From contig PLJS01000135.1 in NCBI GenBank assembly GCA_003140315.1, forward strand, positions 1 through 35,373: a DNA stretch of 35,373 nt, given 5' to 3'. Source of the stretch: Hyphomicrobiales bacterium (GTDB lineage Bacteria; Pseudomonadota; Alphaproteobacteria; Rhizobiales; Xanthobacteraceae). A program made the position numbers and the translations under genes. A model generated the notes under the pieces. The model ran no database searches. It was not told the origin of the DNA and saw only the letters and a list, made by a program, of their open reading frames with translations. Below, piece by piece: positions 9,601 to 18,128 of the stretch; the first letter of the stretch is position 1, and each line of letters begins with the position of its first letter.

Positions 9601-9735
9601 CTGCCCGCGATAGAAGGCGAATGCACCGACCGCGACCACCATGAACGCCGTAAGCGCCACGATCACGCCGGCCAGCCGTCGCACGGCCGGACTGCGTAGC
9701 GCGCGTGGAATGGCGCGGAGCGGACTGCGACGCAT
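6694..9735 (-). CDS. Class B-like penicillin-binding protein (peptidoglycan DD-transpeptidase) with unusual N-terminus
   Basis: Class B PBPs cross-link peptidoglycan and work with a SEDS glycosyltransferase. This 1013-residue protein has an N-terminal anchor (about 21-42), a roughly 460-residue periplasmic region with no family I recognise (many Cys, an acidic stretch near 310-330), then a transpeptidase domain from about 510 opening with LTFDPRIQQAALDTL. All three catalytic motifs are intact: STFK (nucleophile S615, K618), SSN (S753-N755) and KTGT (K944-G946). Usual class B enzymes are 570-750 residues. No glycosyltransferase-51 motifs are seen, so polymerisation would depend on the neighbouring SEDS protein. 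The ATG overlaps the upstream TGA by one base (TGATG), and the SEDS gene follows after 2 bases, so the pair is likely made stoichiometrically. Confidence 0.9.
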   Translation of the reverse strand: MRRSPLRAIPRALRSPAVRRLAGVIVALTAFMVVAVGAFAFYRGQLADNLTWTSAVNVERETRVIGRMFELAKTHGLTGLRRDEASGRLLITPPSCEQTMLKPAETADPARTRALTLLCTSPQGAEVRAEIEAWNSSYDFLAVRDNRSQNDDCRGSERPGEQKLKVEVYVPYGCKPNEWDLARVVEGGEVAAAWMQGAEPPAEQYDFIIDTQDPTLYAGDWARVSPDPAANAQFVSRYQLTSKDMTLPASGVVTINVVGRLRSIKIGNDILNVDTNKPDIDNWRRLGGAFVKIWLVCHEDDVADPDDPNAGEDAEDGEEVPDCSTEPATDDQVRFAYQIDITQSARGTPDPRSRAARKFNVVLEAEPNTYLPKYLREGEDRRGAVLRLTRHLRVVCNPNWLKAKSPVAECQFDWRRIDGAVAVNEGAKHRIWLGKGPKNDGDPIDPEHDLINPENGLILPQAFQRGFAPIVGLGPQDWGSLTATLASRPSSTAPARLAGPAAKAKATPEVFRLTFDPRIQQAALDTLSIAQGCRSKRSNKETAPAISCRKLEDQHTATLVVLDADKNPGDVLALASLPTPPRRLHMWDLAAIEEGEFGHAGLGWRAVTGDNVPGSTFKAVTAMTAISAATSPSTAADFANPLRRLLLSSLTVAEQVDFLRLGYAPPAPTATPKGSKRPRIGACQIDKRVPAINANAAPAPNADHPQYCGRNVGYRKNPGIKYWQARPASATGCPAGTSSGGEQFGMCEAIMVSSNLFYGGLGQRLFSLPPIDGEPPALRMAHRLTYGVGVRPRQPGTPPLPAEIKRTFDLTRGKAPSLKLDADPVNMRAAQPGEAQRNAGAIVRSGYGDDVTATPLAIATVYASLATRKIVRPTIVPLNRDDRGCPTGADKADDEECSDLLPSDARNPEPLFESLRAGFRAVAKGLKTLSAVSDLVAEGRLHLKTGTATVVSGRRFSNWIAGWVEGKPGTNIPTRISFACFFTHRTDNDFGGTVCGPVINTFLSKLAQTPLAP

Positions 9736-11273
9736 CAGGCTTGCTGCTCCTGGTCAATGATCCTGAGGAGGAACGGACCGACGATCAGCTCGGTGCCATC
9801 CTCCCACTCACCTTTCCATGACGAATCGAAGACCTGTTCGCGCGGCCTTCGAGCGAGGAACCCGGGATTGGGCAGCGGCCGGCCGTCGAGGCCCGGAACC
9901 TGGATAGCGCCGCTCGCGTGCCTGGCGGCGTGGACGCCGAGGCGCTCGGAATAGAGCGACGAGGTTTCGACGGCGCCGGAAAAGTCGAGCCAGTCGAGAT
10001 CGTAGTGCATGTGGTCGGCGCTTCGCCGTGACGTCGCCCACGCTTCATCGAACCCGACTGACATCGCGCGCGGCGGTGGAAGTAGATAGCCGAACGCGCC
10101 GGCATCGATCCGCAGCACCGACACCGTCCCGCCCGACGTCCTGACGTCGACTAGGCGCATCCGGGTCAGCGTCTTGTTCCCGGTGCTGTTCCAATCATAG
10201 CCCTCGATCTCGCTGCCCTCGCAGATGACCGACAAACAGCGCGGACGCATTGCGGAAGCGACCAGATTCTGATCCCGATCGAGATCGATCCACCAGCGCC
10301 GTACGATCAGGTCGCTGCGATCCTGTGGCTCGACGATCCCGACGATCGCGAAGCAAAAGGGCGCCTCGGGCGGTGCAGCGAACAGGCGGGACGGGCGGTC
10401 GTCCTCGACGACACTGACCTGGACGTCATTGCCGTCACCTGATTCGACCGTGAAGGCGGCGTCATAGCCGGCGGGCGGAGGTTCGATCGGCGTGATAAGG
10501 GGACGAAACGCCGTCGGATCCGCGCTCGCCACCTCGCACTCGAGGCACACCGGGGAGGAGCCAGAATCGAACGCGCCCGCGCCGCGCAACAGAAAGCGAC
10601 AGTTGTTCGGCAGAAGCATCGAGATTGCCGGCGCAAGGCGTTCGGTGCCCGAGAACACGAGCGCAGCCTGGCCCCGATAGATCCCCGCGGGTATGCCCCC
10701 TGGCAGCGTGGGCTTGTCAGCCGACGACGAGTCCCCCGCGGAAATCTCCACGCGTCCGAGCGGGCGTTCGTTGTGCCGCGGCGCGAACACGCCACGACCG
10801 AAATATCCGACGATCTCGCGCTGGCCGGTGTCTTCGCCGACCAGCATGCGCACACGCAACTCGATCAGCGGGTCGATCAGATCGGTCCAGTCCTTGCGCA
10901 GCAGCTCGGCGATGCGCTCTTCGGTCGCGACACGGAACTCGGCGCTCGCCTGACCGAGGAGGAAGATGATGTGCGGGAACGGAACGCCGATCGCCTCGAT
11001 GCCGGTCTCGGTGCCGAAGACCTGGACGTCGTGGATCACGTTCATGACGGCGGTAAGCGGCGCACGGCTCGACGCGCTCGTCATCCACAGCGGCTTCAGC
11101 CAGCGCCTGATCCGGCCACCCGGCTTGCCAGTCGTTCGGCGGTCCGGGACCGTGAACTGCGTGTGGCCGATGATCTCCTCGGCGCTGACTTCCTCCGTCA
11201 GTTCGCCGACGATGCGCTCGACCCACGTGGTCTTGTTGCGCATCGAGAACATCGACAGATCGCCAAGCGCCAC
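9735..11273 (-). CDS. Conserved operon protein, possible degenerate FHA-type C-terminus
   Basis: The frame is open to 11600, but its first hundred codons overlap the upstream gene and look like shadow sequence. I choose the GTG at 11273 (VALGDLSMFSMRNKTTW) because GGAG lies 7 bases upstream and the previous stop is at 11296; this gives 512 residues. The N-terminal part (about 20-170) is an alpha/beta-looking region (VPFPHIIFLLG, then RIAELLRKDWTDLIDPLIE) that loosely recalls the domain preceding FHA in actinobacterial FhaA. The very C-terminus (WEDGTELIVGPFLLRII) resembles the last strands of an FHA fold. No TM helix is present, so it is cytoplasmic. The next gene is the PBP, overlapping by one base. 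The FHA idea is a weak inference; treat the function as unknown. Confidence 0.7.
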   Translation of the reverse strand: MALGDLSMFSMRNKTTWVERIVGELTEEVSAEEIIGHTQFTVPDRRTTGKPGGRIRRWLKPLWMTSASSRAPLTAVMNVIHDVQVFGTETGIEAIGVPFPHIIFLLGQASAEFRVATEERIAELLRKDWTDLIDPLIELRVRMLVGEDTGQREIVGYFGRGVFAPRHNERPLGRVEISAGDSSSADKPTLPGGIPAGIYRGQAALVFSGTERLAPAISMLLPNNCRFLLRGAGAFDSGSSPVCLECEVASADPTAFRPLITPIEPPPAGYDAAFTVESGDGNDVQVSVVEDDRPSRLFAAPPEAPFCFAIVGIVEPQDRSDLIVRRWWIDLDRDQNLVASAMRPRCLSVICEGSEIEGYDWNSTGNKTLTRMRLVDVRTSGGTVSVLRIDAGAFGYLLPPPRAMSVGFDEAWATSRRSADHMHYDLDWLDFSGAVETSSLYSERLGVHAARHASGAIQVPGLDGRPLPNPGFLARRPREQVFDSSWKGEWEDGTELIVGPFLLRIIDQEQQA

Positions 11274-11295
11274 GAGCGGTCTCCAATACGCGGAG

Positions 11296-12522
11296 TTAAG
11301 TCCAGGACGAGGTTTCGAAAATTGCGATATGCGGTTGTCTGCGCCCGATCGGGCCCGACGACATCCACCCGGGCGCGGGACAATCGACGATGAGAAATTC
11401 GCTTGGCTCGAGGCTGCGCGCGACTCGTGCGGCGGTTTGCCGGATCGTCTGCACGTTCCGTACGTTGCGACGGTCACCCGATTGTCCGCTCGGAATATCC
11501 GCCGCGCTGATGACCGACAAGATCGACGGGCGGATGACCTGCACACCATGATTATGCAGCAGCGCCAACAGTAGCGATTCGAGCGCCCGATACGCAACAC
11601 GCGCGTGTCGGAACGCTGGCCGGTCCGCGAAATAAGTGTCGAGTAGACTCGCAGTCGAGAGCGCGTGATCGAGCTGTCCGCGCTCCAGTCCGGTCAGCAG
11701 CTTGGCCGCGAAGTCGGTCGTCGGGCCTTTTTGCAGTTCTTCGAGGAAGGTCTTGGTGCTCTCAAGCGCCGGATGCAAGCCGATGGCCTCGTCCACCGTC
11801 CGGGTGTCCGGCGCACCCATCGCGTTGAGCGCATCGTCGACGCAGGCGATCGCGGCAGCGCTGCGCGTCTGATCCGGGCCGAGCGCCGGACGCGAGCCCC
11901 TTTGTGAATCGAGCACAGCAAGACGTGTCGATAGCTCCTTGGTCTGGCGGCTGTGTTCGGTCTCGCGTTTCTTGATCTCCTCCACGAAGTCGGTCTGGAG
12001 CTCAAGGATCTCGTTTGCGACCTCCGCGACCGTAATCCGCTCAAGCCGAAGCGCTTTTGCAATGCCGCGCTCGACCACCCGCAGTCGCCAGGAGAGATAG
12101 AATTGACAGGCGACGGCGCCGATGCCGATCCCAAGCAACAGTGCGATCAGCGTATAGGTCGTCGTCCCCGAAGACGATGGTTCGAGCGGCGGCTCTGGTA
12201 GCGGCCGGTGCGCGGCGCCGTTTGACCCAGGCTCGGTCTTTGACGCTGGCCGAAGTGGCGGCGGATCGGCGCCCGTCGCGAGGGGGGGCTTCACGTCCCC
12301 CGAAGGGGTGGGGGCGATGGTAGACTGGGGCTGGGGCTGGGGCTCTGGCTGAGGCGCAGTCGTCTCGGCGCCCGGCCCGGGCGGAGGCTGAGGAATCGAC
12401 ATCTCGACATTCGGCTGGGTCCGAGACGGGCCTGGAGGAGGCGGCTCCGCCGCCGATTTGGCGGCGAACACAAACATGCCGAGCAGCACAAACGCCGCGA
12501 TCCATCCCTTACTCCGATCCAT
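11296..12522 (-). CDS. Signal-anchored membrane protein with Pro-rich periplasmic segment and coiled coil
   Basis: The 408-residue protein begins with a signal-like helix (about 6-26, ending AAKSAAE), followed by about 90 residues very rich in Pro/Gln/Glu, then a TM helix (about 119-142, TLIALLLGIGIGAVACQFYL). A charged helical region (150-205) with coiled-coil character and a cytoplasmic C-terminal domain of about 200 residues follow. The proline-rich stretch could span periplasm towards peptidoglycan; the C-terminal half would face the cytoplasm, where the ATPase and GTPase encoded upstream would be. I choose the ATG at 12522 because GAGAGG lies 7 bases upstream; an in-frame GTG at 12528 is possible. 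The gene overlaps the end of the preceding ATPase gene by 14 bases. No family recognised. Confidence 0.8.
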   Translation of the reverse strand: MDRSKGWIAAFVLLGMFVFAAKSAAEPPPPGPSRTQPNVEMSIPQPPPGPGAETTAPQPEPQPQPQSTIAPTPSGDVKPPLATGADPPPLRPASKTEPGSNGAAHRPLPEPPLEPSSSGTTTYTLIALLLGIGIGAVACQFYLSWRLRVVERGIAKALRLERITVAEVANEILELQTDFVEEIKKRETEHSRQTKELSTRLAVLDSQRGSRPALGPDQTRSAAAIACVDDALNAMGAPDTRTVDEAIGLHPALESTKTFLEELQKGPTTDFAAKLLTGLERGQLDHALSTASLLDTYFADRPAFRHARVAYRALESLLLALLHNHGVQVIRPSILSVISAADIPSGQSGDRRNVRNVQTIRQTAARVARSLEPSEFLIVDCPAPGWMSSGPIGRRQPHIAIFETSSWT

Positions 12523-15500
12523 AGACACGCCTCTCTCTGAGCGGGCCGAAGGTCAGGGGCGGGCCGTTCTCGGCCCCAGGATCGAACGTGAGATGCAGAC
12601 CGGACAGATCACGGCGCGCGCCGATGGTCCAGCGGATCTTCCGGGTGCCTGCGCCCTTAGGCCGCGGCACTTCGCGCTGCAGCTCGTCCCATGGCTTGAG
12701 GCCGAGCTGATTGAACAGATCAATCCGGGCGTCCCGACCGTCCTCCTCGTCGAGGCCAGGGATGATGCGGGCGATCGCGAATGTCTCGGCTGCCTCGACA
12801 ATCTGCGTCGCCTGCATCGCGCCGTCGCCGTCGACGACGCGGGTGATGTTGCCGATCCCACGCGCCGCGCCGCGCCGGGAGGAGAGGTCCGCGCTCGGCT
12901 TGTACGTAATCAGAGCGATTGGGTTGTAGACGCCGTCGTCGGATGAGGTCCACGGCTCGCGCGCAAGCTGGATCGCGCCGACGACGACCGCACGCTTCAT
13001 GTCGTCCGGCGCAAATGGGTGCGACTGCAGCATTGAGCCTGACTCTGCGCCGAAGCTCGCGACGGTGTCCTTGATCGTGCCGAAAAGCTGCGGCCAGAGC
13101 GCGGCGCGACCGGTCACGATCCATATTGGCATGCCGCCCTGGGCCTTGTAGTCCGCGCACTTGCGCTGGTATTCGAGCCAGGCGAGACGAGGCAATTCAA
13201 CGCCCATCAGCCGCAGTACCGCGTCGAGACGGCCGCCGCCTCCCTCGCCTGGCGACTCGAACGCATCACGCCACAGCCGCAGACGGATGCTTGCCCCAGC
13301 AGCGTCACGTTCCACTCCAATTTCGGCACCGGTGCCGGGAATCGCGAACAGCATCGACGTGAACGTAGCCGGCGCGCTCGTCTTCAGGCGAACGGGCCAC
13401 GTATCGTCGCTGCCCGGCAGGCCGACACGCATGTCGAACGCCACACCGCCCTGGGCGCGGCCGGGCCAGCCGAAGTCACCATCGGCCGCACCGAGAAGGC
13501 GCTCCGTGAGACGGGCCTTCGCGGCGTGCATCTCCAGCAGAAACTGGCGGCCAACTTGTCGCTGCGCCTGATCCATGCGCCACATGTCGGCGGTCGCTTG
13601 CGGCAGCTCGGTCTCGATCTGGAAGATACGGCTGATCTCGGAGGTCGTCGCGGCAGCGCGCAAAATGCTTCCGATACGCCCGGCAAGCTCTCGGTCGAGA
13701 TCGTAACCGCCAATCGCAAGGCCGAAGTGACTGCGTACAGCCCACTCCGTCGGACCTTGCTGCGACAGCGTTGTCTCGATGACCGTAACGTCGTAGGTGC
13801 CGGCGCCGATGTCGAGTGTTACGAAGGTGCGCTTCTCACCCGAAGCCTGAATCTTGCTGCGATCGAGATAGTTCTGAACGCCGAAGCGGGCCGCCGCCAG
13901 CGCCTCACCGACGAGCCTGACGTCCGCGGCCCGCGCCGTCTTTGGCGTGCTGCGAAATCCGTCGAGGAAACGCTGGCCGGCCTTGCGGTAGATCTGTTCG
14001 CGCTTGCGGTCGATGCCGCTTGGGTGAGTCACGATCAATCCAATCGTCGACTTGGCGTCGAGCCGAGCCTGCTCGGTCAGATCCGCCAGCGCCCTTCGAC
14101 CGTCCGCGCGCGCCGCGTGGACATCGGTGGACTGATCGAGGTCGAGCGAAAGCGCGCAGTGCGCGATATAGCCGCCGAGCTCCGCAAAGCAGTCCTCGAA
14201 AAGACGGGCAAGATCGACGCGGCGCGTCTGCGAGACCGTGCCGTCCTGGGCGTCGCGGATCGCAACATCCGCGTTGAGCCGCACATGGTCGGCACGGCCG
14301 ATCATCCGTCTCTTGGGCTCGGTCACGATGGTGTCGATGTGCTCCGCCATCAGGTCGCGGCTGGGAAATGGGACTGACACATCGTAGGAGCGGTCGAGAA
14401 AATGGAGCCGCGCTGACGTGCCGTTGTCGCCGGGTGCGGAGAGCGAGAGGTCTCCGAGCGACAGCGGATCGTAGTCGGCGCGCAGGTTGATCTGTGGCGA
14501 GAGTCCGATGTGACTCGGCAACAGGTACGAAATCCCCTGCTGCGGCGTCGTATCCCTCGGCTTCCACCACGCGCTCTCTTCATGCCGTGGATCGATGCGT
14601 TCCAACCATTGGCCGAGCCGCAGTTGCAGACCGTTGTGATCGCCGTCGCTGCGCCCGACCCAGATCGCGGTCGAAGACGTGCCGAAGTCGATGCAAGCGA
14701 GCCAGTCGGTCAGCTCCGGCGCAAGCTGCAGGGCAATGTCGAACTCGAAGCGACTTTCGGTTGTTTCGCCATCAAGACTCTTGACGCTCGCGAGCACGGA
14801 CACAATGCACGTCAGCTCGGCCTCGGCGCCGAACTCGCCGAAGTCTCCCAGCAATCCGGCGAGATCGAGCGGCGCCCGCGCAGTCTGCTCGGATTCGAGC
14901 TCGATTCCCTCGGCGGAGCAGATCGGCCCATCGGATCCGTTCATGTGAAGGCGGTATTCGATCTTCAGGTGCGCAATGCCGAGGCCATCATAGCGGATGT
15001 CGAGCGCCCGCGGCGCAACGTCGTAACCGGCGCGGTCCGCCGACGGCCTCACGGGGATCTGCGCGAGCATGTAGCGCCTGATCTCGCCCGACTGGGCCGT
15101 GACCGGCAGCACCAGTGTGGGGCCCAGCCCCGAGAATGTCATCGTGTCAGGCAGCGAGCCGGTCACGTCGATGGTGTGAACCTTGAATTGCTCGATCAAC
15201 ACGACAGGCGGATCGTTCGACGTGCTGATCGTGATTGTCAGGCGCAGGGAGATTCGCTGTTCGGCACGCGGCCCAGCGGCGCGTCGCCGCAGCCAATCAC
15301 GAAATATCGGGTAAGGGAGACCTATATCGATGTGGTCGAGATCGAAGCGACCTTCCGCCGGATTGAGCTGAAGCTCATCCATGAACGGCAGGCCGGTCTC
15401 GTACCACACGGGATCGTCGGCGTCCTGCGCCGGCCGCCGCACACGAAAGCTCGGGTTTGGCGGCGCCTCGCCTGACAGTACGATCGAGGGTGTGATCGTG

Positions 15501-16048
15501 ATCCGCGCGCGTCCGGTGCTGAGCACGCCGGACTGCCTAGCCGCTATCTCGACACGACCAAGCCTGACGTGATCGTCCTCCGGCACGGTGGAATGGGCAT
15601 CGAGCTCGACGACCGGCGTGAAACTGATCCGCGGGATCGGCGGGCCAGATCGAAATAGCTCAACGATGATTTCGATCGGGGCCGCCGGCGAGTCGCGGTC
15701 CTTCAGGCGGCGCGTGAGGCTGCCCCGCAGCGTGACCGAGGAAAGACCGTTCGCTGCGGCGGCATCGAGCGCCTTGCGGTCGATTTCGAGGCGCGCCGTC
15801 TCTGTCGCGCGCACGACCACCTGCGAGCTGGTCGCACCACCGGCGGAGAGCCTGAACGCGGCATCGTCGCGTCCGGCGACATGCAGGCGCGCCTGCGGCT
15901 CCGGGCAATGGCCGAGCCCGACGTCGGCGAGCGCAATCTGCTGCTCGCCCGAGTCGAGGTCGAAAGGGATGCGGACTGGACTGCCCGGACCCATTCGATT
16001 GAAATCGACGCGCCTTGCCGACGTTTGGTTGGTCAAAAGAACCGACAT
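12509..16048 (-). CDS. Giant actin/Hsp70-fold ATPase, SrfB-like
   Basis: With the ATG at 16048 (MSVLLTNQTSARR) the protein has 1179 residues. The first 450 or so residues look beta-rich and lack a recognisable motif. An ASKHA (actin/Hsp70/sugar kinase) ATPase core follows: phosphate-1 loop CIDFGTSSTAIWVG (D454), phosphate-2 loop TLDIGAGTYDVTVIE (D746) and an adenosine-type motif IWIVTGRAALWPQL (G980). Very large proteins with this core occur in the SrfB 'virulence factor' family, so SrfB-like is the closest label I can give from motifs. It is cytoplasmic, with no TM helix. The frame is open upstream to a TTG at 16150, and an ATG at 16087 is possible; no start has a strong Shine-Dalgarno. A nucleotide-driven conformational switch or chaperone role for the membrane proteins downstream is inference. 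Confidence 0.82.
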   Translation of the reverse strand: MSVLLTNQTSARRVDFNRMGPGSPVRIPFDLDSGEQQIALADVGLGHCPEPQARLHVAGRDDAAFRLSAGGATSSQVVVRATETARLEIDRKALDAAAANGLSSVTLRGSLTRRLKDRDSPAAPIEIIVELFRSGPPIPRISFTPVVELDAHSTVPEDDHVRLGRVEIAARQSGVLSTGRARITITPSIVLSGEAPPNPSFRVRRPAQDADDPVWYETGLPFMDELQLNPAEGRFDLDHIDIGLPYPIFRDWLRRRAAGPRAEQRISLRLTITISTSNDPPVVLIEQFKVHTIDVTGSLPDTMTFSGLGPTLVLPVTAQSGEIRRYMLAQIPVRPSADRAGYDVAPRALDIRYDGLGIAHLKIEYRLHMNGSDGPICSAEGIELESEQTARAPLDLAGLLGDFGEFGAEAELTCIVSVLASVKSLDGETTESRFEFDIALQLAPELTDWLACIDFGTSSTAIWVGRSDGDHNGLQLRLGQWLERIDPRHEESAWWKPRDTTPQQGISYLLPSHIGLSPQINLRADYDPLSLGDLSLSAPGDNGTSARLHFLDRSYDVSVPFPSRDLMAEHIDTIVTEPKRRMIGRADHVRLNADVAIRDAQDGTVSQTRRVDLARLFEDCFAELGGYIAHCALSLDLDQSTDVHAARADGRRALADLTEQARLDAKSTIGLIVTHPSGIDRKREQIYRKAGQRFLDGFRSTPKTARAADVRLVGEALAAARFGVQNYLDRSKIQASGEKRTFVTLDIGAGTYDVTVIETTLSQQGPTEWAVRSHFGLAIGGYDLDRELAGRIGSILRAAATTSEISRIFQIETELPQATADMWRMDQAQRQVGRQFLLEMHAAKARLTERLLGAADGDFGWPGRAQGGVAFDMRVGLPGSDDTWPVRLKTSAPATFTSMLFAIPGTGAEIGVERDAAGASIRLRLWRDAFESPGEGGGGRLDAVLRLMGVELPRLAWLEYQRKCADYKAQGGMPIWIVTGRAALWPQLFGTIKDTVASFGAESGSMLQSHPFAPDDMKRAVVVGAIQLAREPWTSSDDGVYNPIALITYKPSADLSSRRGAARGIGNITRVVDGDGAMQATQIVEAAETFAIARIIPGLDEEDGRDARIDLFNQLGLKPWDELQREVPRPKGAGTRKIRWTIGARRDLSGLHLTFDPGAENGPPLTFGPLRERRVYGSE

Positions 16049-16194
16049 TCTCACTGCGAAGAGTTGCGGGATACGGACAGCTCGCATCTTATTGGGTGCG
16101 AGGCGGAAATCTAGCGCGTCCTTCGTCGCGCGATACGTTGGACGCCGCAATCCTTATGTCGGAACGATGATTTGGCCGTGACAGCCGCAGCGAG

Positions 16195-18036
16195 TCAGTC
16201 GCCGGTTTGCAATGTCAAAATGTATTGCGGGACAAAGACGAACATCATCAACCGAGCGGCGCTGCCATACTGGGCCGGACCAAGAATCGCCTGCGGGGTG
16301 ACCAGATACTGCCCATGGATTCCCGTGGCCCAGCTTTCCAAGTTGGCCAGATGGAACGGCTCCGTGAAAATGTCGGGAAGCCGCTCGCCCAACATCCTCA
16401 ACATGGACGCGATGTGGCGATCCGGATTGGCGGGACGGTTGCCCTTCGCTCTCGCTCCGCTAAGCCACCGTCTCAGGAGTTCAGAATCGTTGACGACGGT
16501 GCTCAAAGCCGAGATTCTCTTCTCGGGCCTGAACAAGTTCGATTCCATCAACAAATCGAGCTCTTGAGGGAGCAGTATCTTCATGGTCGAGACGCGGTAG
16601 CGCAGCTCCGCGAAGATGGGCTCGGCATATTGGCGAAAGTCTGCGGGCTGTTCGGCGCGATCGAACAGGAGGGCCAGGTCCATCAAGCCGCCAAGCGCGA
16701 TCGATTTGAGGTCCTGACGCAGCAGCAACTGCACGTCTTGCAGAGTCGTCAATTCATTTGAAGCCAAGTCCTGGATGTTTGCATTGAACGAAAGCGCGCT
16801 GCTGCCGATGGATTGGAGCAATGCCTTGGCCGCGCCCAGCAGCAGGTTGGCAGTATGCGCCGAAGGCCGCTTTCGATAGTCGTCGAGCGTGGCGTGGAAA
16901 TCGGTGACTTGCACGGTCGTTGCATCGGGCGAGCCGACCTGCAAGTCACGCCGGGCGGATTCCGCGGGCTCATCGCGCAAGCGCGTTTGACGACGCTGAA
17001 ATTCGCCCGAAACTGGGCCGTTTCCAGGCGACGCAACCACGAGGTCGACCGGTGCGGCCTGGACGGAAGGCTTCGGCTCGCCGATCTTGGTGACGACGAA
17101 AGAGCCGGGGCTCTTCGGCTTGCCAAAGTTAATTTCCTTCGTTGAAGGGGACGGGAACGTGTCGCCCGACAACCTTGCCCGACCGCGCGGCGACCCAAGC
17201 CGCGCGAGCCGATCGCGAATGCTGCGCTCGGAGATTTCCACCAGGCCTTGCGGCACGTCGGATGGCAGGTAACGAATGAACAGACCTCTGCATTCGCAGC
17301 GTACGCCCGATGCGCAGGAAATCTCGTCCCACCGTCCGAACGTGGGACCAAGCTCCGCAAGCGCTTCGCCCACTGTGGCGAGAAATGCAGCTTCGTCGGG
17401 GAAATCGCCTTTTCCGAAGAAAATGCCACGATCCTCCGATGTATCGCCGTCGTCGCCCTGCAAGGTCGACGGCAGCAGCATGTTGAGGATCATCTTGGCG
17501 CCGATCGACAACTGCGCCTTGATGTTGCTGCGCGGAGCGATGCTCGGCGTAAGGGGATCGATATCAATGCGGTCACGTGAGGGTTCATCGAGCAGATCGG
17601 GTTGAGCCGTGAGCGAGCGGCGCGCCTCCGCGAGAATTCCTGCGGGATTGTCGGCCCAGTCGGTGGGGCGCACGACCCAGACGGCCGTCTGCTGATACAT
17701 TCGTCCGCTGCCGTCCTCCCCATCTTCGGGGCGAAAGCGGGAACGCACGATGACAACCTTGTTGCTGCCGTTGCGCACCGTGCGCAGGAAGAAACAGCCT
17801 TGCTTGCGCGCTGCTTCGTCGATCATGTCGCGATCGAACTTCTTGATTTCGAGCAGGCCGGCCGGGAGAAAACTGCCTTCGGGGATGTGGCTGAGGCCCT
17901 TGCTGCGGCGCGTAACGCCGTAGCCTTCGCTCGAAGGAACGCGACGGTTCTCGCCGACAGTCAACTTTCCATAGTTGAGATACTCGATCTGAATTGCCGT
18001 CATGGCTGTTCCGGTCGCGTGCTGCTGCGCCAGCAT
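16195..18036 (-). CDS. GTPase-associated protein, GAP1-N-like N-terminal domain
   Basis: The 613-residue soluble protein has an N-terminal region reading IEYLNYGKLTVGENRR, then GVTRRSKGLSHIPEG and an RTVRNGSNKVVIVRSRF strand. This YG...S.GLS pattern recalls the GAP1-N domains described for GTPase-associated proteins in bacterial NTPase-based conflict systems. The direct upstream neighbour is a P-loop GTPase-like gene, which fits that pairing. The middle (about 280-390) is low-complexity and Pro/Ser-rich; the C-terminal 220 residues look alpha-helical and have no recognised fold. The start ATG at 18036 has GGAG 8 bases upstream; a second ATG at 18003 (MTAIQIEYL) is also plausible. The family call is from pattern recognition only and needs a profile search. 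Confidence 0.7.
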   Translation of the reverse strand: MLAQQHATGTAMTAIQIEYLNYGKLTVGENRRVPSSEGYGVTRRSKGLSHIPEGSFLPAGLLEIKKFDRDMIDEAARKQGCFFLRTVRNGSNKVVIVRSRFRPEDGEDGSGRMYQQTAVWVVRPTDWADNPAGILAEARRSLTAQPDLLDEPSRDRIDIDPLTPSIAPRSNIKAQLSIGAKMILNMLLPSTLQGDDGDTSEDRGIFFGKGDFPDEAAFLATVGEALAELGPTFGRWDEISCASGVRCECRGLFIRYLPSDVPQGLVEISERSIRDRLARLGSPRGRARLSGDTFPSPSTKEINFGKPKSPGSFVVTKIGEPKPSVQAAPVDLVVASPGNGPVSGEFQRRQTRLRDEPAESARRDLQVGSPDATTVQVTDFHATLDDYRKRPSAHTANLLLGAAKALLQSIGSSALSFNANIQDLASNELTTLQDVQLLLRQDLKSIALGGLMDLALLFDRAEQPADFRQYAEPIFAELRYRVSTMKILLPQELDLLMESNLFRPEKRISALSTVVNDSELLRRWLSGARAKGNRPANPDRHIASMLRMLGERLPDIFTEPFHLANLESWATGIHGQYLVTPQAILGPAQYGSAARLMMFVFVPQYILTLQTGD

Positions 18037-18128
18037 AACCGTCGCTCCGCGTGAGACGGGACTAGATCTCCACGGACGATAGTTACGAGCGTGTTAATGA
18101 ACTGTTAGCCATCTGCGCAACGCGCGCC

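Noticed and set aside
11274-11600. N-terminal extension of the FHA-like operon protein to 11600
   Set aside because: Overlaps the upstream gene by about 300 bases and is Arg/Cys/Ser-rich; the GTG at 11273 has a good ribosome binding site.
14510-15475. 321-aa plus-strand open frame
   Set aside because: Antisense to the Hsp70-like ATPase; no recognisable motif.
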